Notes under the pieces: generated by a model
Seen by the model: only the letters and a program-made list of their open reading frames with translations
Database searches by the model: none
Told to the model about the DNA's origin: nothing
Translations under genes and position numbers: made by a program
Shown here: positions 45,958 through 54,779 of the stretch, in pieces
Position numbering within the stretch: position 1 is the stretch's first letter
Layout: every line of letters begins with the position of its first letter
NCBI RefSeq assembly: GCF_000340375.1
Contig: NZ_KB446646.1
Span: 189,958-253,957, forward strand
Length of the DNA stretch: 64,000 bases
From: Eggerthia catenaformis OT 569 = DSM 20559
GTDB taxonomy: Bacteria; Bacillota_I; Bacilli_A; Erysipelotrichales; Coprobacillaceae
Direction of reading: 5' to 3'

Positions 45958-47061
45958 ATGGAATTACTAGGAGTAACTGAAAAAATTTTACAGCAGTATC
46001 ATGATAATCAGGAAATGTATCGAAATCTTACCCATGATATTAATGATATCTTAACAAGAATTGTCAGTAAGAATAATTTTAGAATATCAAATATGGCTAT
46101 TCGTATAAAATCTGAAGAAGCGTTAAAAAGAAAAATCGAAATCAAAAATAAGTATCAGGATATTAAAGATGTCACTGATGTTGTTGCATGCCGAGTAATC
46201 TTATTATTTGAAAATGATATAGACAGATTTTATAAATGTGTTAAAGAGAATTTTGATGTCTCTGAATATAATGATAAAAGAAAAAAGAGTTATGATGATA
46301 GAATAGATTTTGGTTATAATTCATTGCATTTATTAATTAAGTTTACAGATGAAAGGTGTAAGATGATTGAATATTCTGATTATAAGAATTTAGTATTTGA
46401 ATTACAGATACGTACTGTTTTACAGCATTCATGGGCTGAAATAGAGCATGGGTTAGGCTATAAGTCTCAGTATGAAATACCTAGGGATATTAGAAGGAGA
46501 CTGACCAGATTATCAGCAACATTAGAACTTGTGGATGAGGAATTTGTGAATATTTCTAAAGCTGTAGATGAATACAATAAAGGATTGGTGCATACTGAGA
46601 AAGTCTTGAAAACAGATATTAATATTAATTCACTAATTAAATATCTCTATAGTTCTAATGATTTATTAGATATTATTCATTCTGCTAAGAATGAATATGG
46701 CTTAACAATTGAAGATGATACAAGTGTTATGACACAGACAAAACTGATCCATAGAATGCATTATATGGGATATACTTATATTCATGAGTTAGATGAATTT
46801 GTAAATAATAATATTAAATCTATAAGGTGGCTGGCACATCAGCAATTATCTCAATATGAAAGAGGAGACCATTTTAATTCTTATTTTATTATGGTATGGA
46901 TTTCAATAGTTATGCTGATGGATCAAGGTATTAATGATCCGGAAAATATCTTTAATGATGAGGTATTAGAAAGCATTAAAAAATTTGGAGAATCTATTGT
47001 GAATGGTGATGTAAAGATTATTATTAATAAGTCAAAGGAGGATAATCAGTTATATGAATGA
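45958..47061 (+). CDS. Stand-alone RelA/SpoT-domain protein
   Basis: A 367-residue protein. Residues about 20-190 form a RelA/SpoT nucleotidyltransferase domain: RIKSEEALKRKIE, DVTDVVACRVILLF, DFGYNSLHLLI and FELQIRTVLQHSWAEIEHGL. Family members transfer pyrophosphate to GDP/GTP, or in some toxic members to ATP or tRNA. There is no HD hydrolase or TGS domain. The C-terminal 170 residues are of unknown type, longer than in RelQ/RelP. The frame extends upstream to 45901, but that overlaps the promoter. It overlaps the following aminotransferase by eight bases. Alarmone synthesis or a toxSAS-like role is possible. Confidence 0.85.
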   Translation: MELLGVTEKILQQYHDNQEMYRNLTHDINDILTRIVSKNNFRISNMAIRIKSEEALKRKIEIKNKYQDIKDVTDVVACRVILLFENDIDRFYKCVKENFDVSEYNDKRKKSYDDRIDFGYNSLHLLIKFTDERCKMIEYSDYKNLVFELQIRTVLQHSWAEIEHGLGYKSQYEIPRDIRRRLTRLSATLELVDEEFVNISKAVDEYNKGLVHTEKVLKTDININSLIKYLYSSNDLLDIIHSAKNEYGLTIEDDTSVMTQTKLIHRMHYMGYTYIHELDEFVNNNIKSIRWLAHQQLSQYERGDHFNSYFIMVWISIVMLMDQGINDPENIFNDEVLESIKKFGESIVNGDVKIIINKSKEDNQLYE

Positions 47062-48235
47062 TTTAATATCCAGAAAGATGCAGAGTGTTAAAGCATCAGC
47101 AATCAGAGAAATATTAAAAGCAACTTCTAATCCTGATATTATATCTTTTGCCGGCGGTAATCCTGCTCCGGAAACCTTTCCTGTAGAAGCAATTAGAGAG
47201 ATATCAGACAGGATTTTATCTGAGAATCCTTATAGTGTTTTACAGTATGGTATTACTGAGGGGGATTCTGATTTCTTAAAACAGGCTAATATTTTCTTTA
47301 ATCGAAATGAACAGGTTACAAAAGATAATGATATGATTATTTCTGCAACAGGATCTCAGCAGATTATGGATTTATTATCTAAGACTTTATGTAATGAAGG
47401 AGATATCATTGTAAGTGAAGAACCTGCTTTTTTAGGGGCGTTGAATTGTTTTAAAGAAAACGGTGCTTTATTAAGGGGAGTAGGCTTTAAAAATGAACAG
47501 TTGGACTTAGAAGCATTAGAAGAGGCTTTTGCATCTTCTCCAAAACCTAAGTTTTTCTATACTATACCGAATTTTCAGAATCCTATGGGAACAACAATGT
47601 CTTTAGAAGTAAGACGGCAGGTTTTAGCACTCGCAAAGAAATATCAGATTATTATTTTAGAGGATAATCCATATGGTGCTATCAGATTTACTGATCAAGC
47701 CATCCCTTCTATTAAATCATTAGATCAGGATGATCTGGTAATTTATGCGGCAAGTCTCTCTAAGATTATGGCACCGGGCATGAGACTTGCTGTATGTATC
47801 GGAAGAAAAGATATTGTAGGTAAAATGGTGGTTGCTAAACAGGGAGCAGATGTTCATACTAATCTATGGGCACAGAAAGTATCTGCAAAACTGTTAGAAA
47901 CTTATGATATGGATAAGCATCTTAAGTATTTAAGAGAAGTTTATCAAAAAAAGTGTGAATTAATGCTTAAAACAATGGATCAGGCATTCAAGCAGAGAGT
48001 TACATATACAAGACCTAAAGGAGGCATGTTTATCTGGGTAACAATGCCTGATCATATTGATGTAAATGAATTTGTACAGAAAGCATTAAAACATCGTGTT
48101 GCGATTGTACCGGGAGCATCTTTCTATATTGATGACAGTCTGCCATGTCATAGTTTTAGAATGAATTTTTCTACGCCTTCTGATGAAAACATTATTAAAG
48201 GTGTTAGAATATTAGGAGAATTGATGGGAAAATAA
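47054..48235 (+). CDS. PLP-dependent aminotransferase (2-aminoadipate / MocR-like type)
   Basis: A 393-residue fold-type I aminotransferase resembling LysN/2-aminoadipate aminotransferases and the catalytic half of MocR proteins: ISFAGGNPAPETFP, LQYGITEGDSDFL, YTIPNFQNPMGTTMS, LEDNPYGAIRF, and the PLP lysine in ASLSKIMAPGMRLA. No DNA-binding domain is present. It is translated in overlap with the RelA/SpoT-domain gene, with AAAGGAGG as its binding site. Broad-range aminotransfer to 2-oxo acids is likely; the exact substrate is not evident. Confidence 0.9.
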   Translation: MNDLISRKMQSVKASAIREILKATSNPDIISFAGGNPAPETFPVEAIREISDRILSENPYSVLQYGITEGDSDFLKQANIFFNRNEQVTKDNDMIISATGSQQIMDLLSKTLCNEGDIIVSEEPAFLGALNCFKENGALLRGVGFKNEQLDLEALEEAFASSPKPKFFYTIPNFQNPMGTTMSLEVRRQVLALAKKYQIIILEDNPYGAIRFTDQAIPSIKSLDQDDLVIYAASLSKIMAPGMRLAVCIGRKDIVGKMVVAKQGADVHTNLWAQKVSAKLLETYDMDKHLKYLREVYQKKCELMLKTMDQAFKQRVTYTRPKGGMFIWVTMPDHIDVNEFVQKALKHRVAIVPGASFYIDDSLPCHSFRMNFSTPSDENIIKGVRILGELMGK

Positions 48236-48277
48236 GAATGAAAAGCTGTATAATTTCTTCAAAAGGAGAGGATTAAG

Positions 48278-48436
48278 ATGAAAAGAAAAGGACCAATAAT
48301 CGACTTAAGACCTATTGAAGAAACAATGACTGAAGAAGAACTAAAAGAATTTAGAGAAGAATGTGAAATGTACAAAAAATATGCTGAAATAAAAATAAAA
48401 GAGCATGAAAAGAAAAACAATCAAGAAAGCGACTGA
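48278..48436 (+). CDS. Small acidic/basic protein of unknown function
   Basis: A 52-residue protein (begins MKRKGPIIDLRPIEET) with an excellent AAAGGAGAGG before its ATG. A central amphipathic, highly charged helix is likely (EEELKEFREECEMYKKY). A terminator stem overlaps its end. It lies 42 bases after the aminotransferase gene. No family is recognised. Confidence 0.65.
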   Translation: MKRKGPIIDLRPIEETMTEEELKEFREECEMYKKYAEIKIKEHEKKNNQESD

Positions 48437-48452
48437 AAAGGTCGCTTTTATT
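48426..48452 (+). terminator. Terminator after the 52-residue protein gene
   Basis: AAAGCGAC and GTCGCTTT around TGAAAAG, followed by TATTTT. Confidence 0.75.
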
Positions 48453-48477
48453 TTGCACAAAAATGAAAGGAGTTTCT

Positions 48478-48729
48478 ATGTCGGAAGGACTTAAAAGACA
48501 CCATCACCGGTACTTTGAATATGATATTAAAAGTCATTATGACAAAAATAAAAAAGTGATGGTACGCAATATTACTTATATGTGTATGATATGCAGACGG
48601 TTAAAGCATGAGACCTTTGAAGAGTATCAAAGTATAAGAAAATCAGATGGAAAGAGAGACTATCAGGGTAAGGTGAAGAGAAAAAGAATTACTTTATATT
48701 GTTTTGTTTTCAACAGAGAATTTAAATAG
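48478..48729 (+). CDS. Small basic protein of unknown function
   Basis: An 83-residue protein with a His-rich start (KRHHHRYFEYD), a CxxC pair (MCMICRRLKH) and a Lys/Arg-rich end. AAAGGAG supports the ATG at 48478. Metal binding or nucleic acid binding would fit the composition, but no family is recognised. It is separated by a terminator from the previous gene. Confidence 0.6.
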   Translation: MSEGLKRHHHRYFEYDIKSHYDKNKKVMVRNITYMCMICRRLKHETFEEYQSIRKSDGKRDYQGKVKRKRITLYCFVFNREFK

Positions 48730-48771
48730 GATATTTTTGTTTCTCATTTAGAAATTAGCTGTAATTATTTA

Positions 48772-48785
48772 TGTAATCGATTACA
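48772..48785. promoter_or_regulatory. LacI-type palindrome before the surface esterase gene
   Basis: TGTAATCGATTACA is a perfect 14-base palindrome with a central CG, as in LacI-family and cre sites. It lies 27 bases before the start codon, in the promoter region. Confidence 0.5.
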
Positions 48786-48811
48786 ATATAAGTAAATGGA
48801 GGAGAAGGAAA

Positions 48812-50632
48812 ATGAAAAAAGTATTTACGGTAGTATTATCAGCAATGATGACTGTTATGATGTTTTTTGTACCTGTTCAGGCTGAAGAAAAAGAATATAA
48901 AGTACGGCTTTATGGTACTATTACTGATGCGGGACAGGTTGTCAGCAAAGCAGAAATTGATTATGGAGACAATGTTAGACCAAAGGCGGATTTAGAGACA
49001 TTTACTGTTAAAACACAGTCAATTATTCAATTTGGCAAGAAAAAGAATCAGCCATACTATGTAGATGCTCATGGAGTCTCAAGCCCTATTGAACGTAAGA
49101 TTGTGAAAACAGAAACCAGAGCAGGAAAAGTTATTTTATACTTTGATTTAAGTAATGGCGGCACTTTAACATGGCTATCTGAAGGTAGGAATTATCCCGG
49201 TCAATTACAGTATACCTTTACTCAGAAAAAAGATATTTCTTTAACTGCACCGGATGGAAGAGAGCTGGATCCGATTAAAGCAGGTACTAAGTACTCATTA
49301 AATGAAAAAGGTGTTATTGATGAGGAAACAAAGAAGTTTGTTAGTGTGACAGGTAAAGATATTAATTATCAGTATCACAAAGGAACTAATGATACATTAA
49401 TTGTATGGTTCCATGGAAATGGGGAAGGTGACTTTGAAAAAGAAGTTTCCGGAAATAAAAAAGAATATCAGCTTACTAATAATAATGTTGCTCAGATGCT
49501 TGCAAATAGAGGTACAGTAGCATGGAGTTCAAAAGAAGCTCAGAGGATTTATGGGAATGCTCATGTTATCGCATTTCAGGCACCTAGTACATGGTATTAT
49601 GCTCAAAAAGAACATTTATTAGAAAAAGCTTATAAAGAAATACAGGAAGTTATTAAGAAAAATAAGATTAACCCGGCTAAGCTCATTGTATCCGGATGTT
49701 CAGCAGGCGGTTATATGACAACAAGAATGCTGATTAAATACCCATCTCTTTTTAAAGCGGCTATGATTAATTGTCCGGCATTAGATGTTGCTTCTCAAAG
49801 AGGTGGAGAAACACCTACTGATAAAGAACTGGAATCACTTAGAAAATCACCAACAGCTATCTGGCTTGTACAGGGTGAAACAGATTCTTCAGTAGCAACA
49901 AAAGACTGTTCACAGAGAATGTTTGAAATACTGACAAAAGGAAGAAAGCTTAAAACTACAAAAGCTGATCAGAAATATAATTCTGATTTTGTGACTAAAG
50001 AGACGGAAGATCAGAAGTATCTTTGGACACTTTATGAAACAGTAGCGGTTAATGGAGCCAATAAAATTAAAGTTGAAGAAGACTATGATTTAGACAATAA
50101 GAAAGAAACAGTTTATTATTCTGATCATTGGACTTGGATTTTTACATTAAATAATAATCCTTATAATTCTAAGACTGTTCATATTATGAACTGGGCTGCA
50201 AGCCATCTTAATAAAGAAGAGACAAACCCTCAGACAGCTGTAAAACCTAAATTATTAAATATTAGTAATAATCCATATATTAAAAAGTCAGGGAAACCTG
50301 TTATTATTAAAATAAATTCAGAATTAAAGAGCTTTACTAAACTGCTGGTAGATGGTAAAGAGACTTCTAAGAATAACTATACTTTAGCTTCAGGATCTAC
50401 AATTATTACATTAAAAGCGGAGTATCTTGATCAGTTAAAGAGCGGTAAGCATAAAGTAGAAGTTATTACTAAAGATGGTAAAGTAACAGTAACAATAACA
50501 ATCAAAGATGTTGTTAAAACAGATCGTCGAAGAGGAGCTGATACAGCTGACCGTACATCTATAACAGGAATAGTTGTTTTAATGATTATTTCTATAATAG
50601 GACTGGTTATCTTAAGAAAGAAGATAGATTAA
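48812..50632 (+). CDS. Wall-anchored alpha/beta hydrolase (esterase)
   Basis: A 606-residue secreted protein: signal peptide (about 1-24), an N-terminal beta region (25-190), an alpha/beta hydrolase domain (about 195-460) with Ser297 in SGCSAGGYM, Asp in VQGETDSSV and His in YSDHWTW, an X2-like domain (about 482-566, LLVDGKETSKNNYTLASGST), and a sorting signal with ADTADRTS, a hydrophobic segment and RKKID. The hydrolase is of the extracellular PHB-depolymerase/feruloyl-esterase-like type. It may remove acyl groups from glycans outside the cell. The anchor has DTAD in place of LPXTG. Confidence 0.82.
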   Translation: MKKVFTVVLSAMMTVMMFFVPVQAEEKEYKVRLYGTITDAGQVVSKAEIDYGDNVRPKADLETFTVKTQSIIQFGKKKNQPYYVDAHGVSSPIERKIVKTETRAGKVILYFDLSNGGTLTWLSEGRNYPGQLQYTFTQKKDISLTAPDGRELDPIKAGTKYSLNEKGVIDEETKKFVSVTGKDINYQYHKGTNDTLIVWFHGNGEGDFEKEVSGNKKEYQLTNNNVAQMLANRGTVAWSSKEAQRIYGNAHVIAFQAPSTWYYAQKEHLLEKAYKEIQEVIKKNKINPAKLIVSGCSAGGYMTTRMLIKYPSLFKAAMINCPALDVASQRGGETPTDKELESLRKSPTAIWLVQGETDSSVATKDCSQRMFEILTKGRKLKTTKADQKYNSDFVTKETEDQKYLWTLYETVAVNGANKIKVEEDYDLDNKKETVYYSDHWTWIFTLNNNPYNSKTVHIMNWAASHLNKEETNPQTAVKPKLLNISNNPYIKKSGKPVIIKINSELKSFTKLLVDGKETSKNNYTLASGSTIITLKAEYLDQLKSGKHKVEVITKDGKVTVTITIKDVVKTDRRRGADTADRTSITGIVVLMIISIIGLVILRKKID

Positions 50633-50658
50633 AGAACGGTTATTTAACCGTTCTTTTT
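50631..50658. terminator. Bidirectional terminator between convergent genes
   Basis: AAAGAACGGTTA and TAACCGTTCTTT around TT, T run after it; overlaps the stop codon of punA on the minus strand. Confidence 0.85.
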
Positions 50659-51472
50659 ACATATCCTTAATAATTTCTCTTACCAGCTTTTGTAAAGATA
50701 CTGATGCTTTGCCGGCGGCATTCTGAACATCTTGATGACTAAGCGGAGAATCAGATAATCCGGCCGCTTTATTAGTAACTAGGGATATGCCTAATATCTC
50801 CATATCTGAATGTCTGGCTATAATGGCTTCAGGAACTGTTGACATACCGGCTAAATCACATCCTAAAACTTTATAGGCTCTAATATCAGCGGGTGTTTCA
50901 AACATTGGACCCGGGTAATAGCCATAGATACCGGATGAAACGGGAACATCAATGTTTTTGCTTGCCTGATAAGCAATATTTAATAATCTTTTAGAATAAA
51001 CTTCTGACATATCCTTAAAGCGTGGACCAAATTCATTAAGATTAGGACCTCTTAATGGCGAAGGACAAAACAATGAACAGTGATCTTCAAGAAAGACAAT
51101 GCTACCCGCATCTAAATCATCTCTTATTCCGCCACAGGCATTAGTAAGAATAATCTGACTGATACCAAGACTTTTAAATACACGAACAGGAAATGTTATT
51201 TCTTCCATTGAATATCCTTCATAGTAATGAACACGTCCTTTCATTGCCAGAATGGTTTTTCCTTCTAAAGATCCGATATAGAGAATACCTTGATGCCCTT
51301 CTATGGTAGAGATAGGGAAATGAGGAATTTTTTCGTAGGGTATGATAAGAGGATTTTCTATAGAGTCAGCCAGTTCTCCTAATCCTGATCCTAGAATAAT
51401 AGCTAAATCAATAGGTTTATCATATAATGATAAGATAAAGTCTGAAGCTTCGTAAATAGAATTAATAAGCAT
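50657..51472 (-). CDS. punA: Purine nucleoside phosphorylase (trimeric type)
   Basis: A 271-residue purine nucleoside phosphorylase that cleaves inosine or guanosine with phosphate to the base and ribose 1-phosphate. Motifs: AIILGSGLGELAD, MKGRVHYYEGYS, ILTNACGGI, YGYYPGPMFETPADIRAY, AGMSTVPEAIIARH, and SLVTNKAAG. The Asn in the last motif fits 6-oxopurine specificity. AAAAAGGAG precedes the start. It is a single gene, divergent from the HD-domain gene. No other nucleoside salvage genes are nearby. Confidence 0.95.
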   Translation of the reverse strand: MLINSIYEASDFILSLYDKPIDLAIILGSGLGELADSIENPLIIPYEKIPHFPISTIEGHQGILYIGSLEGKTILAMKGRVHYYEGYSMEEITFPVRVFKSLGISQIILTNACGGIRDDLDAGSIVFLEDHCSLFCPSPLRGPNLNEFGPRFKDMSEVYSKRLLNIAYQASKNIDVPVSSGIYGYYPGPMFETPADIRAYKVLGCDLAGMSTVPEAIIARHSDMEILGISLVTNKAAGLSDSPLSHQDVQNAAGKASVSLQKLVREIIKDM

Positions 51473-51546
51473 AGTAATACTCCTTTTTTATTATTATAAT
51501 GCAAAGATGTGCTATAATAAAAGAGTAAATATAAGGATGTGATAAA

Positions 51547-52800
51547 ATGTTTTCTTTAGAAAAATATAAAATGAAAGAAACAAGAGTTTTCAGAGATGTT
51601 ATTCATGGATATATAACTGTAGAATATCTTCCTATATGGTATCTGATTAATACTAAAGAATTCCAAAGACTGAGACGGATTAAACAGTTAGGAGGTACAT
51701 CCATTGTTTTTCCTACTGCTGAACATTCACGTTTTGTTCATAGTTTAGGAGTCTATGAAATGATTAGAAATATGATTGAATTAGATGAGGTTAAGGGACA
51801 TTTAACAGATTATGAGAAATTGACAGTCTTATGTGCCGGTTTGCTTCATGATATAGGTCATGGACCTTTTTCACATTCTTTTGAAGATGCTATGCAGACA
51901 AATCATGAAGAAATGACTGTAAGAATCATTAAAGAAGACAGTGAAATACATACTATTCTCGTTTCTGTTGATAAACATCTTCCGGAGGATGTAGCTTCTA
52001 TTATAGAACATAGACATAAGAAGCCGTTACTTGTACAAATGGTTTCCAGTCAGCTTGATGCTGATCGGATGGATTATCTGTTGAGAGATAGCTATTTTTC
52101 AGGAGTTACTTATGGGGAGTTTGATAAAGATAGAATTTTGCGTACTTTAAGAATTGTGGATGATCGCATAGTTTTTAAATATTCAGGGGTACAGGCAATA
52201 GAAAACTATATCCTGGCAAGATACCATATGTACTGGCAGGTCTATTATCATCCAACTGCTAAAAGTTATGAACTTGTTCTGAAGAGCATTTCAAATCGCT
52301 TGGCAGATTTACTTGCTAATGAATATATCTTTAAAACAGATATTCAGCATCTTATTCCATTCTTAAAAAAAGAAAAAATCAGTATTAGTGATTATATGTA
52401 TTTAGATGAAGCGGCTGTTCTCTTTTATTTTAAGGAATTCTGTAATGAAGAGGATTCTATTTTAAGTGATCTTTGTCAGAGATTTATAAACAGACATCTT
52501 TTTAAATACTGTACGATTGAAACAGAACATGATGTCAGTGATATAGAGAAAATATCTTTAGAACATGGCTATGACCCTCGTTATTATGTATTAAGTGATG
52601 ACTCTATTCAGATTCCTTATAAGCATTATGCTGTCAGCAATATTTCAGAAATAGAAATATTATTAGATGATGGCTCTATTTCTCCACTTCCTGATCAGTC
52701 AGAAATAGTTAATGCAATTATCCATGCTAAACCGAAAAGAGATCATATTGTTTTCTATGTTAAAGAGATTGCTGGTTTTATTGGAGGACATTATGAATAA
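51547..52800 (+). CDS. HD-domain phosphohydrolase (dNTPase-like, YwfO type)
   Basis: A 417-residue HD superfamily protein. Metal site: HSRFVHSLGVYE, LLHDIGHGPFSHSFED and SSQLDADRMDYLLRD, the pattern of dGTPase/SAMHD1-like proteins such as B. subtilis YwfO. It probably removes triphosphate from dNTPs. The start uses AAGGATG. It shares an operon with a DUF1934 protein (overlap eight bases) and cls. A large alpha-helical C-terminal part follows the HD domain. Confidence 0.9.
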   Translation: MFSLEKYKMKETRVFRDVIHGYITVEYLPIWYLINTKEFQRLRRIKQLGGTSIVFPTAEHSRFVHSLGVYEMIRNMIELDEVKGHLTDYEKLTVLCAGLLHDIGHGPFSHSFEDAMQTNHEEMTVRIIKEDSEIHTILVSVDKHLPEDVASIIEHRHKKPLLVQMVSSQLDADRMDYLLRDSYFSGVTYGEFDKDRILRTLRIVDDRIVFKYSGVQAIENYILARYHMYWQVYYHPTAKSYELVLKSISNRLADLLANEYIFKTDIQHLIPFLKKEKISISDYMYLDEAAVLFYFKEFCNEEDSILSDLCQRFINRHLFKYCTIETEHDVSDIEKISLEHGYDPRYYVLSDDSIQIPYKHYAVSNISEIEILLDDGSISPLPDQSEIVNAIIHAKPKRDHIVFYVKEIAGFIGGHYE

Positions 52801-53173
52801 GCAGATTCATTATAAAGCTATCTTTCAAAATAATCAGAATCAGAATAAAGTAGAATACTGCCGGATAGGAAATTATGAATATCAGGAGTCCTTACATCAT
52901 CTCTCTTTTGATATTGAAGAAACTCCGGTTCATATTTCTTATAATGAGCATCAGGTAAAACTTGTTCATGGGACTTCAGAACTGAACTTTAAGAAAGATA
53001 TAGAAATAGCTAATAGCTATCAGACACCTTATGGCAATATTGAAATGATCAGTAAGATAAGAAATATGAAAGCGGATGATCATAAGCTTCATTTAATTTA
53101 TGATCTTTATCAGGATAATCATTTAATCACAACAGTATATCTTTTAGTAAAGTTTGAGGATATACATTCATGA
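52793..53173 (+). CDS. DUF1934 family protein (YwiB-like)
   Basis: A 126-residue small beta-barrel (calycin-like) protein: begins MNKQIHYKAIFQN, with LSFDIEETPVHISYN, TPYGNIEMISKIRNM and a final YLLVKFED. DUF1934/YwiB proteins are often beside argS, and argS follows two genes on. The ATG at 52793 lies inside the end of the previous gene with GGAGG upstream; an open frame to 52712 is not the real start. The stop overlaps the ATG of cls. Function is unknown. Confidence 0.8.
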   Translation: MNKQIHYKAIFQNNQNQNKVEYCRIGNYEYQESLHHLSFDIEETPVHISYNEHQVKLVHGTSELNFKKDIEIANSYQTPYGNIEMISKIRNMKADDHKLHLIYDLYQDNHLITTVYLLVKFEDIHS

Positions 53174-54675
53174 AATTAATAAAAGTATTCTTATCTAAGT
53201 TATATATTTATCTTTTACTGATTGTGATTCAGATGTTTTATGTTTTTATATTATTTACTTATTTAACTGATATTAATCAATATGTTAATGCAGGGTTTAC
53301 GCTTTTTTCTTTAGGGATCGTTTTATGGCTGGTTAATAAAGAGGAGAATCTGAACTATAAAATAGGATGGATTATTATTGTTTTAGTATTTCCATCTATT
53401 GGCGGATTGATGTATCTGATGATGGGAAATAAGAATGCTGCTCGTTTTTTATCTCGTAAGATCAGAAGAGGAAATAAGAAAGTCAGTCAGTATCTATTAG
53501 GTGATGATTCTGTTAAAAAGAATATTATTAATAAAAATTTGATATCATTAGAGTATTTAGAGAACCTTCATTTTCCGATATATAAGAATACTGATGTTAA
53601 ATATTATGCCTTAGGTGATGATAGTTATTATGATTTACTAAAAGATTTGAGAAATGCCAAGCGTTTTATTTTTATGGAGTATTTTATTGTATCAAAAGGT
53701 ATTATGTTTGATTCTATTTTTGCGATACTTAGAGAGAAAGTAAAAGAGGGTGTAGAAGTCAGATTCATATATGATGATTTCGGATCTATTTCTACGATTC
53801 CTTTTCGTTTTAAACAGAAATTAGAAAAATGGGGGATTAAATATGTTGTTTTTAATCGCTTTGTTCCATTATTTTCTGTATCTCAGAACCATCGTGATCA
53901 TCGTAAAATATGTGTTATAGATGGCTATATAGGCTATTCTGGAGGATTTAATCTGGCTGATGAATATATTAATGCTAAAGAACGTTTTGGACATTGGAAA
54001 GATGCCGGTGTAAGAATAGAGGGAGATGCTGTGTGGAGTCTGACCGCAATGTTTTTATCAGCTTACTATACCTATCATCCTAAGCTTATTGAAAATCCTT
54101 TAATATTTAAGTCTGACTGTATAACTAAAGAATATACCGGCTATGTTCTTCCTTATGGTGATGATCCGTTGGATAATGAAGGAGTAGGAGAGAATGTTTA
54201 TTTAAATCTGATTACTCATGCAGCTAAGGAAATAAAGATTATGACTCCTTATTTTATTATTGATGATACTCTCATGAAAGCATTAAAGCTGGCATCAAGG
54301 AATGGTATTAAAGTTAAAATATTTACTCCGCATATTCCGGATAAGAAGATAGTTTTTAGAGTTACCAGATCTTATTATTATAGTCTGATTATGGATGGTA
54401 TAGAAGTCTATGAATATACACCGGGATTTTTGCATTCTAAAGTTATTTTAGTAGACAATAAAGCAGCTACTGTAGGAACAATTAATTTTGATTATCGTAG
54501 TCTTTATCTGCATTTTGAAAATAATATATTACTTTATCAAAGTAAAGCAATCAAAGACATAAAAGAAGATTTTATATATACAGAGTCTATCAGTCAGAGA
54601 GTAAGCATGAAAAAAGCCAGATATTTTAAAGGCTTTATTGAAGCGGTTTTAAGATTATTTGCTCCATTGCTTTAA
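53170..54675 (+). CDS. cls: Cardiolipin synthase
   Basis: A 501-residue membrane phospholipase-D-type cardiolipin synthase, which joins two phosphatidylglycerol molecules. Two N-terminal membrane segments and a PLDc_N region (IGWIIIVLVFPSIGGLMYLM), then two HKD motifs: NHRDHRKICVIDGYIGYSGG and LHSKVILVDNKAATVGTINF. The start is an ATGA overlap with the DUF1934 gene, so they are translated together. The order of domains and the length are normal for the Bacillota type. Confidence 0.95.
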   Translation: MKLIKVFLSKLYIYLLLIVIQMFYVFILFTYLTDINQYVNAGFTLFSLGIVLWLVNKEENLNYKIGWIIIVLVFPSIGGLMYLMMGNKNAARFLSRKIRRGNKKVSQYLLGDDSVKKNIINKNLISLEYLENLHFPIYKNTDVKYYALGDDSYYDLLKDLRNAKRFIFMEYFIVSKGIMFDSIFAILREKVKEGVEVRFIYDDFGSISTIPFRFKQKLEKWGIKYVVFNRFVPLFSVSQNHRDHRKICVIDGYIGYSGGFNLADEYINAKERFGHWKDAGVRIEGDAVWSLTAMFLSAYYTYHPKLIENPLIFKSDCITKEYTGYVLPYGDDPLDNEGVGENVYLNLITHAAKEIKIMTPYFIIDDTLMKALKLASRNGIKVKIFTPHIPDKKIVFRVTRSYYYSLIMDGIEVYEYTPGFLHSKVILVDNKAATVGTINFDYRSLYLHFENNILLYQSKAIKDIKEDFIYTESISQRVSMKKARYFKGFIEAVLRLFAPLL

Positions 54676-54779
54676 TATTTTTCATATATTATGTCAATTT
54701 CATTACTTTTTTATTTTAAATGATTGACTTGAAATCAAATTATGATAAGGTATTGTAGATAAATATGCAGGAGGCACTT

